Below, piece by piece: positions 42,522 to 52,487 of a stretch of DNA of 64,000 nt (its first letter is position 1; every line of letters begins with the position of its first letter). This DNA comes from Aurantimonas endophytica (GTDB lineage: Bacteria > Pseudomonadota > Alphaproteobacteria > Rhizobiales > Rhizobiaceae). The position numbers were made by a program, and so were the translations under genes. The notes under the pieces are model-generated. The model had not been told where the DNA came from. It made no database searches and saw only the letters and a program-made list of their open reading frames with translations. The DNA lies in NCBI RefSeq assembly GCF_014196845.1, contig NZ_JACIEM010000003.1, positions 496,001 to 560,000 of the forward strand. The letters are read 5' to 3'.

Positions 42522-45227
42522 TCACGCAGGCTCATCGACCGGATGCGGGACATGGGCGTCGATCATGGTCATCCGGCCATCCCGAAATTCCAGGGTCCGG
42601 TCGAAGAAATGCGCGTGTTCGGCATGGCTGAGAACCCAGAAAACCGTTTGCCGCGGGACACCAAGGGCCTCTCGCGAGGCAAGGACGCGCCCAATTGTCG
42701 CCTGCTGGCTGTCCCCGTCAAGGGCCGAGAGCGGTCGGTTGAGGACGAGCAGGTCCGGCCGCTTCAGCAATGCCCGCGCCAGAGCCAGCTTCTGCTGCTG
42801 CCCGGCCGACAGCCGCTTGGCACCGCTGCCGATGTCGAAGTCGAGGCCGATCTCGAACACCACCTCGGCGAGGCCGGTATCGTAGAGCGTGGCCACCAGC
42901 ACCTCGTTGATCCGCGCCGCGGCCTCGGCATAGCGGTCGACCACGCGCCCGAACAGCACATTGTCCTGGAAGCTGGCAGCGGGATTGAGCGCCGTCGGCG
43001 AATGCACCGATACCGCCTGGGCAAGGTCCGGCTCGAGCTTTTCGCCGAAGCGGGCACGGGCCGCCAGCACCGCGCTCCTGATCCGGTCGTCGAGAAGGCC
43101 CAGCCTGTGCTTGGGTTCGATATAGCCGAAGGCGAGTTCCTGGAAGGCTCGCCGATACTTGCCGGAATGGGGCCCCTCGCCCGAGGTGCGGCGCAGCGCC
43201 GTGCGATAGTCGTCCACCTCGTCCGGCGACATCAGGTCGACGCTCTCCATCAGCGGATTGTCCGGCGACAGGTCGCCGAAGATCTCGATCAGGGTCTCGG
43301 CGATCTGCCGTCCCATATCGAAGAGCATGACGTCGAGCCCGGTCTGCTTGAGCACCTCGCGCATCTGCGGGCGCTCGGCCAGCGAATTGCCCATCAACGC
43401 CTCTGGCAGCGGAATGCCGAAGACGAGGTTCTCGATCAGCGACGCGTAGTCGGAATAGCGTTCCGGATCGAATGTCTCGAAATAGTCCTCGTCGCCGCCC
43501 TCCGCGAGCCGCTCGCGGAACCGCGCGCGGGCCGCGAGCACCCGTGGCCCGACCTCCTCCGGCAGATCCGCCGGAAGCCGGTTGCGCAGGCCTAGACGGG
43601 CGATGTCGACCCGCAGTTCGACGATCTCGAGCACCTCCGCCAGCCGCCCGGAGAGCTGCTGCGGGCCTTCGATCCCCGCCGCGGCGTAGTCGATCCATTC
43701 TTCCGGGCAAAGGCTGCTGGCGTCACCCGATCGCCATGCCTCGGAGAGCCGCTCCGGGTCCGGCCGCCCGGTGCCGTCGTGGCCGTTAACGGGTGCGTGA
43801 CGCAGGCCGTAGACGAGCGCGTCGCGCACCGACATCTGGGCGAAATAGAGCCCGGAGGTGCTGTAGCCGAAGCGTCGTCCGACGAAGGCATCGGGAAGAC
43901 TGTCGAGCGAGCGGCCATCAATGCTGATCCGCCCGCTGGCGGGTTCGACCAGGCGGACCAGAGCGTCGGCCAGGTATTCGCCGCCGCCGCTGACCGGCCC
44001 CACGGCCGCAACCGCCTCGCCGGGCGCCAGCCGCAGGCTGGTCGGCTCGAGGAGATCGTTGCCGCTCTCGTCGGCGATCCTGAGGCCAACGATGGCGATA
44101 TCGCCCTCGATGTGCGGCGGTGTCTCCTGCGAGACCTTCTGACGTTCCGGGTCGATCAGGTCCGGCATGGTGAACTGCTCGGTGATCTGGGCGTATTTCG
44201 ACTGCACGTCGACGCGGAACTGGTCCCAGGCGATGAGCTCCTTGAGCGGCGCGGGAAGATCCTTATAGGCGGCGATGACAGCGACGAGCTGGCCGATATC
44301 CAGCTGCCCGACGATGACGAAATAGCCGCCGGCGAGATAGAAGATGAAGGGTGTCGTCTGGGCCAGCAGGTTGTTGATGAAGTTGACCAGGAACTTCCAG
44401 CGGAAGAAGTCGGTGCGGATCTGCAGGATGCGGCCGAGCCGCCCGCCGATCTCAGCCCGCTCCCAGCTCGACGTGTCGTTGACCCGGATCGACGGGATGC
44501 TGTCGACGATCTCGCCGATCCGGCCGGACAGAAGCCGGGCGGTCAGCTGCCGGGCTCGCGCCAGGACCACGAGGCGCCGGCGCATGCGCGGAATGATGAT
44601 CAGCTGGACGAGCACCACCGCGCCGGCGACGCCGCCGAGCCAGACATTCTGCAGGAAGATGAACAGCAGCGCCGTGGCCGCCTGGCTGAGCAGCAGCGCC
44701 GGATCGGCGAAGGCGCTGCCGCCGAAGCCGCCGACAGGCTCGGTCTCGTCCTTGACCATCGAGGCGATCTCGGGCCCGCGCACCTGCTTGAACCGTCCGG
44801 TCGGAAACCGCAGCACGCGATCGACCAGATCGTAGCGAAGGCGCCTGAGCAGCCGCTCTCCGAGCTGGCCCTTGTAGTTCGAGAGATAGAACTTGAAGAG
44901 CCCGTTGACGACGACGAAGAACAGGAAGGTGAGGCTGAGCGCCACCAGCATGCCGAACCGGTCGACCTCGATGCCGCCGAACAGCTGCAGCGTGCCGCCG
45001 CCGAGGAAGTCCGGCAGGGTCGGCGTCCAGCGGAACAGCGGCTGCGTCTCGCCCGCCGCCCATTCGCCCTGGATCGGACCGTTGACGATCCGCTTCGGCA
45101 GGTCGAGCGTCAGGTAATAGAGCGGCAGCGACAGCGCGAGGACGAAGAACAGCCAGAGCTGCTGGCGCTTCGTATGGCGCCAGACATAGCCGAAGATGCT
45201 CTCGTCGAGCTGGTCCCCCCTTGCCAT
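42522..45227 (-). CDS. Degenerate ABC-exporter-like protein with expanded nucleotide-binding domain
   Basis: A 901-aa protein. Residues 1-340 form an ABC-exporter membrane domain with about six TM segments. The following ATPase domain is abnormal. Its P-loop reads VGPVSGGGEY (409-418) without the Lys-Ser/Thr. The Walker B is LLVLNRPLSALD, where Asp-Glu became Asn-Arg. The signature LSAGQQQK (806-813) and His868 remain. P-loop and signature are about 390 residues apart instead of about 100, filled by modules that repeat the normal helical-subdomain start (SVRDALVYG 466, LIENLVFG 597, FQDNVLFG 753). The ATG at 45227 follows GGAGGG. Confidence 0.8.
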   Translation of the reverse strand: MARGDQLDESIFGYVWRHTKRQQLWLFFVLALSLPLYYLTLDLPKRIVNGPIQGEWAAGETQPLFRWTPTLPDFLGGGTLQLFGGIEVDRFGMLVALSLTFLFFVVVNGLFKFYLSNYKGQLGERLLRRLRYDLVDRVLRFPTGRFKQVRGPEIASMVKDETEPVGGFGGSAFADPALLLSQAATALLFIFLQNVWLGGVAGAVVLVQLIIIPRMRRRLVVLARARQLTARLLSGRIGEIVDSIPSIRVNDTSSWERAEIGGRLGRILQIRTDFFRWKFLVNFINNLLAQTTPFIFYLAGGYFVIVGQLDIGQLVAVIAAYKDLPAPLKELIAWDQFRVDVQSKYAQITEQFTMPDLIDPERQKVSQETPPHIEGDIAIVGLRIADESGNDLLEPTSLRLAPGEAVAAVGPVSGGGEYLADALVRLVEPASGRISIDGRSLDSLPDAFVGRRFGYSTSGLYFAQMSVRDALVYGLRHAPVNGHDGTGRPDPERLSEAWRSGDASSLCPEEWIDYAAAGIEGPQQLSGRLAEVLEIVELRVDIARLGLRNRLPADLPEEVGPRVLAARARFRERLAEGGDEDYFETFDPERYSDYASLIENLVFGIPLPEALMGNSLAERPQMREVLKQTGLDVMLFDMGRQIAETLIEIFGDLSPDNPLMESVDLMSPDEVDDYRTALRRTSGEGPHSGKYRRAFQELAFGYIEPKHRLGLLDDRIRSAVLAARARFGEKLEPDLAQAVSVHSPTALNPAASFQDNVLFGRVVDRYAEAAARINEVLVATLYDTGLAEVVFEIGLDFDIGSGAKRLSAGQQQKLALARALLKRPDLLVLNRPLSALDGDSQQATIGRVLASREALGVPRQTVFWVLSHAEHAHFFDRTLEFRDGRMTMIDAHVPHPVDEPA

Positions 45228-45228
45228 C

Positions 45229-47250
45229 TCACCCTCCGGTGGCGGCGCCGGCGGGCGCTGCGGCGAGGAAGTCGACATTGGCTGCACGGACGAAGTGGCC
45301 GGGCGCGGCTTCGAGCAGTGGCCTGTCGCGGGCCTCGACGACGGCGAACGGTTCCGGCCAGTCGCGATGCCCGATCTGCCCGACGGCCGGCAGATGGTCG
45401 AAATCCAGCGGCCGGGACGGGTCGGCATGCGGCACCGCCTGCATCAGCAGGCGGGTATAAGGATGCAGCGGCGCGCGGAACAATTCCTCGCGCGGCGCGA
45501 GTTCCACGATCTCGCCGTCGCACATCACCGCGATCCGGTCGGCGACGTAGTTCACCACCGCCAGATTGTGCGAGATGAACAGGTAGGTCAGGCCGCAGAG
45601 ACGCTGGAGGTCCTTCAGGAGGTTGAGGATCTGCGCCTGGACCGAGACGTCCAGCGCCGCCACCGGCTCGTCGCAGATCAAGAGTTCCGGCTCCAGCGCC
45701 AAGGCCCGGGCGATGCCGATCCGCTGGCGCTGCCCGCCGGAGAAGCTGTGCGGGTAGCGGCCGGCATATTGCGGCTCGAGCCCGACGGCGGCAAGCAGCC
45801 GCTCGACCCGTTGCCGCCGGTCGCCGGCGACGCCGATCCCATGGATTTCCAGCGGTTCGGCGAGGATCGCGCCGACCGTCATGCGCGGGTCGAGCGAGGA
45901 GAACGGATCCTGGAAGACGTACTGCATCCGCCGCCGCGCCTCGAAGAGCGGCTGGCGCGAGGCCGAGGCGAGGTCCACCGTCCCCTCCCGGCCGCCATGC
46001 AGGAGCACCGAGCCTGTCGTCTGCGGCACTGCCCCCATGATGGCCCGCGCCAGCGTCGTCTTGCCGGAGCCGGATTCGCCGACGAGGCCCAGGCACTCGC
46101 CGCGCCTGACGGTGACCGAGACGTCGCGAAGCGCGTGGATGGTCAGCCCCGGCGCCCGCGACAGCAGCCGCCGGTCCCGCCGCAGCGAGAAACTCTTGCT
46201 GAGCCCCCTGACCTCGAGGAGCGGTGCCCCGGGCGGCACCTGGTCCGCATCCTCGCCGCGCTGCATCAGCGCCTTTGCATCGACCTTGATCTCGCGGATC
46301 GGCTTCAACCGCCGCGCGTCGCCCGGTTCGAGATCGGGCACCGCCTTCATCAGCGAGATCAGATACGGATGCTGCGGCTCATGGAAGATCGCCGCCGCCG
46401 TACCCGACTCCACGACCCGGCCGTGATGCATCACCACCACTTCCTCGGCGAGATTGGCCACCACGCCGAGATCGTGGGTGATCAGCAGCACGGCCATCTT
46501 CAGCCTGGCCTGCATGTCGCGCAGCAGCTTGATGATCTGCGCCTGCAGCGTCACGTCCAGCGCGGTGGTGGGCTCGTCGGCGATCAGCAGCGCCGGCTTG
46601 GCGATCACCGCCATGGCGATCATCGCCCGCTGGCGCAGCCCGCCGGAGAGTTCGAACGGATAGGATCGCATGGCCCGCGCGGGGTCCGGAAAGCGCACCA
46701 GCCGCAGCGTCTCCAGCGTCAGCTCGCGCAACTCGGCGCCGCTGGCGCGGCCATGCACTTCCAGCACCTCGCCGATCTGGTCGCCGAGCGTGTGCAGCGG
46801 CGAGAACGACGTCATCGGCTCCTGAAAGACGATCGAGATCGCCCGGCCGCGGATCGCCCGGAAACGCGCGCTGCGCGGCGACAGGGCAGCGAGGTCGACG
46901 AGCCCCTGCTCCGGGTCGCGGAAGAGGATGCGGCCCGAGGTGATCGCCGCGCTTTTCGGCAGAAGGCCGAGGATCGCCTGCGACGTGACGGACTTGCCGG
47001 AGCCGGATTCACCGACGAGCGCGACCGTGCGCCCCGCCCCGACCCGCATCGAGAGGCCGGAGACCGCCTTGACCATGCCGGCCATGGAGCGGAACTCCAC
47101 CGACAGATCCTCGATCGACAGGAGCGTGTCGGCCGCAGGCCCGGCGCTCGTCGCGAGGGGCAGGCGTTCCAGAACCGGTGCGTCGCTGGCCAAACCGGCC
47201 CCCTCCCCGACCACGAACGAAGGCGGCGGCGAGCCGTGCGGGCGGTTCAC
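45229..47250 (-). CDS. Fused double ATPase of oligopeptide-type ABC transporter (DppD-DppF fusion)
   Basis: A protein of about 673 aa with two complete ATPase domains. The first has [17 protein letters not shown] and [12 protein letters not shown]; the second has [17 protein letters not shown] and [12 protein letters not shown]. Both carry the oligopeptide-family C-terminal block with HPYLISLM or HPYTRLLM. It should energise the DppB/DppC-type permeases encoded on the opposite strand at 37763-39912, since no other matching permease is nearby. The start is uncertain: GTG at 47250 is preferred, and an ATG at 47340 is possible. The next gene begins 1 nt after its stop. Confidence 0.88.
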   Translation of the reverse strand: MNRPHGSPPPSFVVGEGAGLASDAPVLERLPLATSAGPAADTLLSIEDLSVEFRSMAGMVKAVSGLSMRVGAGRTVALVGESGSGKSVTSQAILGLLPKSAAITSGRILFRDPEQGLVDLAALSPRSARFRAIRGRAISIVFQEPMTSFSPLHTLGDQIGEVLEVHGRASGAELRELTLETLRLVRFPDPARAMRSYPFELSGGLRQRAMIAMAVIAKPALLIADEPTTALDVTLQAQIIKLLRDMQARLKMAVLLITHDLGVVANLAEEVVVMHHGRVVESGTAAAIFHEPQHPYLISLMKAVPDLEPGDARRLKPIREIKVDAKALMQRGEDADQVPPGAPLLEVRGLSKSFSLRRDRRLLSRAPGLTIHALRDVSVTVRRGECLGLVGESGSGKTTLARAIMGAVPQTTGSVLLHGGREGTVDLASASRQPLFEARRRMQYVFQDPFSSLDPRMTVGAILAEPLEIHGIGVAGDRRQRVERLLAAVGLEPQYAGRYPHSFSGGQRQRIGIARALALEPELLICDEPVAALDVSVQAQILNLLKDLQRLCGLTYLFISHNLAVVNYVADRIAVMCDGEIVELAPREELFRAPLHPYTRLLMQAVPHADPSRPLDFDHLPAVGQIGHRDWPEPFAVVEARDRPLLEAAPGHFVRAANVDFLAAAPAGAATGG

Positions 47251-47356
47251 GCGACGGCCACCGCGAGGCCAGTCGAGAAGCCGCGACGCGCCGATCGCGC
47301 GCCACCCGCGGGAGCGCTGCAACCCCTGCCGGCATAGCATCTGGGCTGCTGGCAAG

Positions 47357-48547
47357 TCATGCCGATTTTCGCCCCTCGGGAGATCGCGCATCAGCGGCCG
47401 GAGCCGCGGCCAACGCGCCTTGCGCCAGCGCCTCGATCATCCGGGCGGCATGGGCCGCGCCTTCGAGGTCCATGGCCGGGCGCGGCCTGGCCGATCCGGC
47501 CAATGCGGTGCCGATCGCCGCCGTAAGCGCGTCCGGCGTCAGGGCCGTCTCCGAAACCACCGAAAGCAGGCCGAGCGCTTCCATGCGCCGGGCACGGTAT
47601 TCCTGCTCGGTCTCGTCCCCCTCGGCATAGGGCACCACCACCGCCGGCACTTCGGCCCGCAAGAGGTTCATCACCGTGTTGTAGCCGGCCTGCGAGATCG
47701 ACAGCGCGCAGCCGTCCAGACGCGCCTGGAACTGCGGATCGAAGCGCTCGACGATCGTCCGCTCGTCGGCATGGCTGCGCAGATCCCGAAACACGTCCTC
47801 CGGGCAGCGCGGCCCGGTGAAGAAACGCCAGACGCGGTCGGCAAGCGGCGTCTGCGGGCGCGCCGCCATGGCCGTCGCCAAGAGCGAGCCTGCGGCCGCG
47901 CCGCCGCCGGCCGAGACGATCACGTCGCCGGTCGGCACGCCCTTGCGCCGATCGCCCGCCTCCGTGACATAGCCGGTGTAGTGGATACGGTCGGCAAGGC
48001 TGGCAGCGTGCGGATAGGTCTCGTCGAAGGTGAACAGTGCCGGGTCGGAATGGACCAGCACCGCATCCAGATGGTCCCGCGCCAGCTCGGCGCCCCGGGC
48101 CGCCCGTTCCGGATGCTTGGTCTCGACCAGTATGTCGCGGACCGAGGCGACGCACTTGACCCGCGGCCGGTCGAGAGCGGCCCGCGCCAGCAGCGGCTCG
48201 AGCTCGAAGCGGAACCGCCAGCGGCCGAACGGGAACATCTCCATGAGCACGATGTCCGGCTGCAGCCGCTCGTAGACGGCGAGCAGCGCGTCGCGCCGCG
48301 CATCCCGCCAGGCGTCGGTGACGGGGTTGTCCTCGCCGTCATAGAGGATCTTGAAGTTCGCTCCGTCGAGCCGAACCGGCGGCAGCTGCGCGATGTCTGC
48401 GCCGGCGAACGGCATCTCGGCGACCGGCATGCCGCCGAGCGCGACGGTCACCGCCATGCCGCGATCGGCCATGGCCGCGACGAGCAGTTCGGCGCGGCGG
48501 AGATGGCCGACGCCGAGCAGATGCTGGACATGGAACAGGACGCGCAT
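47357..48547 (-). CDS. MurG-like predicted glycosyltransferase (COG4671-like), copy 2
   Basis: A 396-aa GT-B protein starting MRVLFHVQHLLGVGHLRRAE. The C-terminal donor-binding half includes DVIVSAGGGAAAGSLLATAM, LSISQAGYNTVMNLLRAEVP and EYRARRMEALGLL, as in MurG and diacylglycerol glucosyltransferases. It is paralogous to 49704-50957. The ATG at 48547 forms TGATG with the stop of the preceding GT4 gene. The acceptor is unknown. Clustering with deacetylases and a transporter suggests a glycan or glycolipid. Confidence 0.8.
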   Translation of the reverse strand: MRVLFHVQHLLGVGHLRRAELLVAAMADRGMAVTVALGGMPVAEMPFAGADIAQLPPVRLDGANFKILYDGEDNPVTDAWRDARRDALLAVYERLQPDIVLMEMFPFGRWRFRFELEPLLARAALDRPRVKCVASVRDILVETKHPERAARGAELARDHLDAVLVHSDPALFTFDETYPHAASLADRIHYTGYVTEAGDRRKGVPTGDVIVSAGGGAAAGSLLATAMAARPQTPLADRVWRFFTGPRCPEDVFRDLRSHADERTIVERFDPQFQARLDGCALSISQAGYNTVMNLLRAEVPAVVVPYAEGDETEQEYRARRMEALGLLSVVSETALTPDALTAAIGTALAGSARPRPAMDLEGAAHAARMIEALAQGALAAAPAADARSPEGRKSA

Positions 48548-49707
48548 CAGCCCGCCACCGCCTGAAGCCGCCCGCCGCAATCGGCGGCGACGGCGCAAAG
48601 CGCCGCGTCGAGCCGTGCGGCGGCGACGTCCATATCGTGATGCGCCAGCGCCCACTCGCGTGCCGTCTGCCCCATCGCCGACCGCGTCGCCGGATCGAGC
48701 AGCCGCCTGACGCCGTCCGCAAAGCCGGCGACGTCGCCTTCCGCCGCCAGGAAACCGGTGACGCCGTCCGCGACGACGCCGGCGACACCGCCGCTCCGCC
48801 CGGCGACGACCGGCAGTCCCGCCGCCTGCGCCTCGATGAATGCCATGCTCCAGGATTCCTTGATCGCCGGCCAGACATAGAGGTCGGCAGCAGCGTAGAG
48901 TTCGGGAAGCTCGGCGGGCTCCGCCGCGCCGTGAAAGACGACGCGGGACCCGAGCGGCGCGAAGGCGGCCCTGACCGCGGCTTCGGCGGAACCCGCTCCG
49001 ATCACCAGAAGCTGGAAGCCCGGCGCTTCGATCCCCGCCAGCGCCGCCGCAAGCACGCGATAGGAGGCAAGCTTCTGATCATCGCGCATCATCGCCACCG
49101 TGATCAGCCAGGGCAGCGCGGGGGCCAGCCCATGGCGGGCGGCGAGCATGGCGCGGGTTGCCGCGCGGGCGCCGGTTGCGGCCACGAAGGGCCGCGCGTC
49201 GACGAAAGGCGGCAGATCGAGATAGCCCGCCTGCGGCTTGAGATGCGCCGCGACGCCCGGCCGGTCGGCCGGATTGAGCCCGATCACCAGCTCGGCGCGT
49301 GCGAGGGCTGCAAGGCTCGCCTCATAGCCCGTGTTCCACCGACCGCCGCGCTGCTTGCCCGCGACCGAGGCCTCGGCGACGACGTAGGGAATGCCGAGAT
49401 GCGCGGCGACGCGTGGCCCGATCCAGTCGGGCGCCTTGTGATAGAGGTGATAGGTGAACCACAGGTCGAACGGGCGGGCCTGCCCCGCGTGACGCGCGAC
49501 GAGCCTGTCCGCGACCCGCCGGCCGAGGCCCCGCAGCCGGCGCTGGCGCGCTTGATCGCCGCGGTCGTAGCTGCGCAGGCGGGTCGGAATCACGACCTCG
49601 TGGCCCGCCTTCCGCAGGGCCGCGACCAGCATGCGGCCGACCGTGCGGTCGCCGGAAGGTGTCGGATCGTCCAGCGCCTTCATCGGCGCATAGAACGCCA
49701 CTCTCAT
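48547..49707 (-). CDS. Glycosyltransferase family 4 protein
   Basis: A 386-aa GT-B enzyme. It starts MRVAFYAPMKALDDPTPSGD. The C-terminal GT4 donor site is present: FHGAAEPAELPELYAAADLY and ESWSMAFIEAQAAGLPVV, with the EX7E-type pattern. The ATG overlaps the upstream stop by 4 nt (ATGA), and its own stop overlaps the next start, so the three glycosyltransferases are translationally coupled. Sugar and acceptor cannot be told from sequence. Confidence 0.83.
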   Translation of the reverse strand: MRVAFYAPMKALDDPTPSGDRTVGRMLVAALRKAGHEVVIPTRLRSYDRGDQARQRRLRGLGRRVADRLVARHAGQARPFDLWFTYHLYHKAPDWIGPRVAAHLGIPYVVAEASVAGKQRGGRWNTGYEASLAALARAELVIGLNPADRPGVAAHLKPQAGYLDLPPFVDARPFVAATGARAATRAMLAARHGLAPALPWLITVAMMRDDQKLASYRVLAAALAGIEAPGFQLLVIGAGSAEAAVRAAFAPLGSRVVFHGAAEPAELPELYAAADLYVWPAIKESWSMAFIEAQAAGLPVVAGRSGGVAGVVADGVTGFLAAEGDVAGFADGVRRLLDPATRSAMGQTAREWALAHHDMDVAAARLDAALCAVAADCGGRLQAVAG

Positions 49708-50957
49708 CCGGTACCGGTCCTCGGCAGCAGCGGTCGGGCCTTGCCGGCCCAGGCTTCGCCTCGCGAGCCGGAGCCCCGGCCGGCCGCGATATAGCTGTCG
49801 GTGAGGGCGCAGACCGTTTCGAGACCCCCCAGGATGCCGTCGATCGCCGCCGATTTCGGTCGCGCCTGGGTCGGCAGCGCCCTGATCGCGTCGGCCATGG
49901 CCGAGGCATCGGCGAAACGGTCGTCCGGCAGCATGCGCAGGAGCCCGAGCGCCTCGGCCTGCGAGGCGCGGATCTGCTGCTCCAGCCGCGGCTGGCTGCG
50001 CGGCACCACGACGGCCGGCTTGTCGAAGGAGAGGATCTCGCAGAACGTGTTGTAGCCGCCCATCGCGACTACGCCCTCGGCGTTCTCGAACAGCGGCTCG
50101 ATGCTCGCGGCGAAGGTGATCGCGTCGACGTCGTCCAGTTCGGCTGCGCGGCGCTTGAAGTCGGTCTGCAGGGCGGCGTCCATGAACGGCCCGAGCACGA
50201 TCTTGGCGCGCACGCCGATCGCCTTGTCGCTCTCGTAGGCGCGCAGCACCCAGTCGACCAGCATGGCGCCGTCGCCGCCGCCGCCGGTGGTCACCAGCAC
50301 ATACGGCTTCTCGCCGAGGCGGATGCGTTCCGGCAAGGCGCCCGATGGCTCGTCGGCGCGATGCAGATAGCCGGTGAACACCGCCTTGCGGCGCACCGCC
50401 TCCGAGACGCCGATGCCGGCGAGCGGATCGCAGATCTGCGGCAGGCCATAGATCCAGATGTCGTCGTAGAGGTCCTCGATCGCGGCGAAGGAGCCCTTGC
50501 GGGTCCACTCCTCCACCAGCCGGGACGGCTCGTCCATGATGTCGCGAAGGCCGAGCACCAGCCGCGCGCCGTTCCGGCGCAGGAGCTTCAGCGAGTCCTC
50601 GACCTCGCCGCGCATGCCCAGCGGCTCCTTGTCGACGATGAAGATGTCCGGGTTGAAGATCTCGGCGGTCTTCTTGATTACCGCGCTGCGGATCTCGGTG
50701 AGGTCCTCGAGCGTCAGGCCCGGGTTGGACGGCGCATAGGTATCGGCGCCGAGCTTCACCACGCCGGGGACCCGGATGAAATCCACCTGCGGCGGGAAGC
50801 TGAACGAGCCGACGACCGGGGAACCGGCGACGATAAGGATGGTGATGTCGGGACGATGCGCCACCAGCGCCTGGGCAATTACCCTGCAGCGTCGCAGATG
50901 GCCGAGGCCGAACGTGTCATGGCTGTAGATCAGGACGCGGGGAGGCCGAGCTTGCAT
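49704..50957 (-). CDS. MurG-like predicted glycosyltransferase (COG4671-like), copy 1
   Basis: A 417-aa GT-B protein, first gene of the minus-strand operon. The N-terminus VLIYSHDTFGLGHLRRCRVI and the motif PYVLVTTGGGGDGAMLVDWV are characteristic of a family of predicted bacterial glycosyltransferases related to MurG. The donor part has EGVVAMGGYNTFCEILSFDK. The ATG at 50957 follows CAGGAG; upstream in-frame codons are outside the conserved domain. It shares the LGHLRR signature with its paralogue two genes downstream. Confidence 0.82.
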   Translation of the reverse strand: MQARPPRVLIYSHDTFGLGHLRRCRVIAQALVAHRPDITILIVAGSPVVGSFSFPPQVDFIRVPGVVKLGADTYAPSNPGLTLEDLTEIRSAVIKKTAEIFNPDIFIVDKEPLGMRGEVEDSLKLLRRNGARLVLGLRDIMDEPSRLVEEWTRKGSFAAIEDLYDDIWIYGLPQICDPLAGIGVSEAVRRKAVFTGYLHRADEPSGALPERIRLGEKPYVLVTTGGGGDGAMLVDWVLRAYESDKAIGVRAKIVLGPFMDAALQTDFKRRAAELDDVDAITFAASIEPLFENAEGVVAMGGYNTFCEILSFDKPAVVVPRSQPRLEQQIRASQAEALGLLRMLPDDRFADASAMADAIRALPTQARPKSAAIDGILGGLETVCALTDSYIAAGRGSGSRGEAWAGKARPLLPRTGTG

Positions 50958-51136
50958 CAAAAACTCCTGGCACCGCTGCCCTGCTTCCTGCACCATACAG
51001 TGGCGTCTTTTCTGCTGCGACGCAAGATCGCATGGCCCGGCTTCGGCTGCTTCGGCGGATGCTGCACCGAGATGGTGCCGTCTTCGCCGCATACACGGCC
51101 GCGGACCGCAGGACAACGGCGAGCCAAGGCGCTGAC

Positions 51137-52483
51137 ATGGCCAAACGATCCCAACTGCTCGCGCCTTTCAAGGGGACTTCCGCCAGACGGACGATCCCCG
51201 ATCGCGTCCAGGACGTCGTCCAGCAGTTCGATCGACGCAGCGAGCAGCTGATCGGCTGGGTCCAGCTCACTCTCGGCAGCTTCCTGGCGATTCTCTATCT
51301 GGTCGCGCCGCGGCCGACCGACGGGCTGATGCAGCAGCCCGTGCCGGTGAGTCTGGCGATCTATCTGGCCTTCACCGGCCTGCGGCTGTTCCTGTCCTAC
51401 CGGATGCGCCTGCCCGACTGGTTCCTCGGGTTCTCCATCCTGGTCGACATCACCCTCCTGTTCGGGCTGATCTGGTATTTCCACATCCAGTACGGGCAGA
51501 CCGCGAGCTTCTATCTGCGGGCGCCGACGGTGATGTACGTCTTCGTCTTCATCGCCATCCGCGCCTTCCGCTTCGAGCCCGCCTGGGTGCTGGCGACGGG
51601 GGCGTCGGCCGCTGTCGGGTGGTTCCTCCTGACGGCCTACGCGATCTGGGCATCCGGGCCGGAGAGCATCACCCGCAGCTACGTCGCCTACCTGCAGGGC
51701 AACGGCATCCTGATCGGCGCCGAGATCGACAAGATCGTCGCGATCCTGCTTCTGACGACGGTGCTGGCGTTCGCGCTGGCGCGGGCCAAGCAGCTTCTGG
51801 CGGTGGCAACGCGCGAGCAGATCGAGCGCGAGGAGCTGCGGCGGTTCCTGCCGCCAGACGTCGAACGGGCCATAACCGAAGCGCCGTTGGGTATCGTGGC
51901 CGGTGCCGCGGAAGAGCGCGACGCGGCGATCATCGTCCTCGACATTCGCGGCTTCTCGGCCTTCGTCAACCGCAGCCAGCCGAAGGAGGCGGTGCAGACG
52001 CTCGTCGGCCTGCACCGCCTGATCGTGCCGGTGGTCCAGCGCCACGGCGGCGTCGTCGACAAATATCTCGGCGACGGCGTCCTCGCGACCTTCGGGGCCA
52101 CCCGGCCTTCGCCGACGGCGGCGGCGGATGCCCTCCACGCACTGGTCGAGATCATGGCGATCGCCCGCGAATGGTCGACGGCGAGCGAATTGGCCGGGCT
52201 GAGCTTGCGCATGAACGGCGCGGCGACCGCGGGAAAGGTCGTTTTCGCGGCGCTGGGCGACGAATTCCGCCTCGAGTATACGGTGATCGGGGACGCTGTG
52301 AACCTCGCCGCCAAGCTCGAGAAGCACAACAAGGCCGAACGCACTGCCGCGCTGACGACGCGCGAAACATACGCGCTGGCCTTGGCGCAGGGGTTCAGCA
52401 CCGAAGTGCCGGCGGAACTGCGCAGCGCCTGCCTGGTGCAGGGCGTGCCCGGAGCGATCGATATCGTCGTGCTCGATCCGTAG
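51137..52483 (+). CDS. Membrane-bound class III adenylate/guanylate cyclase
   Basis: A 448-aa protein with about six hydrophobic segments (LTLGSFLAILYLVAP, LVDITLLFGLIWYF and others), then a coiled linker of the QIEREELRRFLPPDV type and a C-terminal catalytic domain. The metal Asp residues are in IIVLDIRGFSAFVN and KYLGDGVLATFG. YTVIGDAVNLAAKLEKH keeps Asp and Asn but has Lys for the usual Arg. The ATG at 51137 is preferred over one 105 nt upstream because hydrophobic topology starts later and AAGG precedes it. It is divergent from the glycosyltransferase operon, so it may signal to it. Confidence 0.85.
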   Translation: MAKRSQLLAPFKGTSARRTIPDRVQDVVQQFDRRSEQLIGWVQLTLGSFLAILYLVAPRPTDGLMQQPVPVSLAIYLAFTGLRLFLSYRMRLPDWFLGFSILVDITLLFGLIWYFHIQYGQTASFYLRAPTVMYVFVFIAIRAFRFEPAWVLATGASAAVGWFLLTAYAIWASGPESITRSYVAYLQGNGILIGAEIDKIVAILLLTTVLAFALARAKQLLAVATREQIEREELRRFLPPDVERAITEAPLGIVAGAAEERDAAIIVLDIRGFSAFVNRSQPKEAVQTLVGLHRLIVPVVQRHGGVVDKYLGDGVLATFGATRPSPTAAADALHALVEIMAIAREWSTASELAGLSLRMNGAATAGKVVFAALGDEFRLEYTVIGDAVNLAAKLEKHNKAERTAALTTRETYALALAQGFSTEVPAELRSACLVQGVPGAIDIVVLDP

Positions 52484-52487
52484 CCCT

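Noticed and set aside
39922-45227. Pycsar-type anti-phage system
   Set aside because: A cyclase, a cNMP reader and a membrane protein are present, and the MBL protein resembles Apyc1-type enzymes. However, the reader is not fused to a membrane or nuclease effector, and the genes lie in a large, apparently stable glycosyltransferase operon. A physiological signalling role is more likely.
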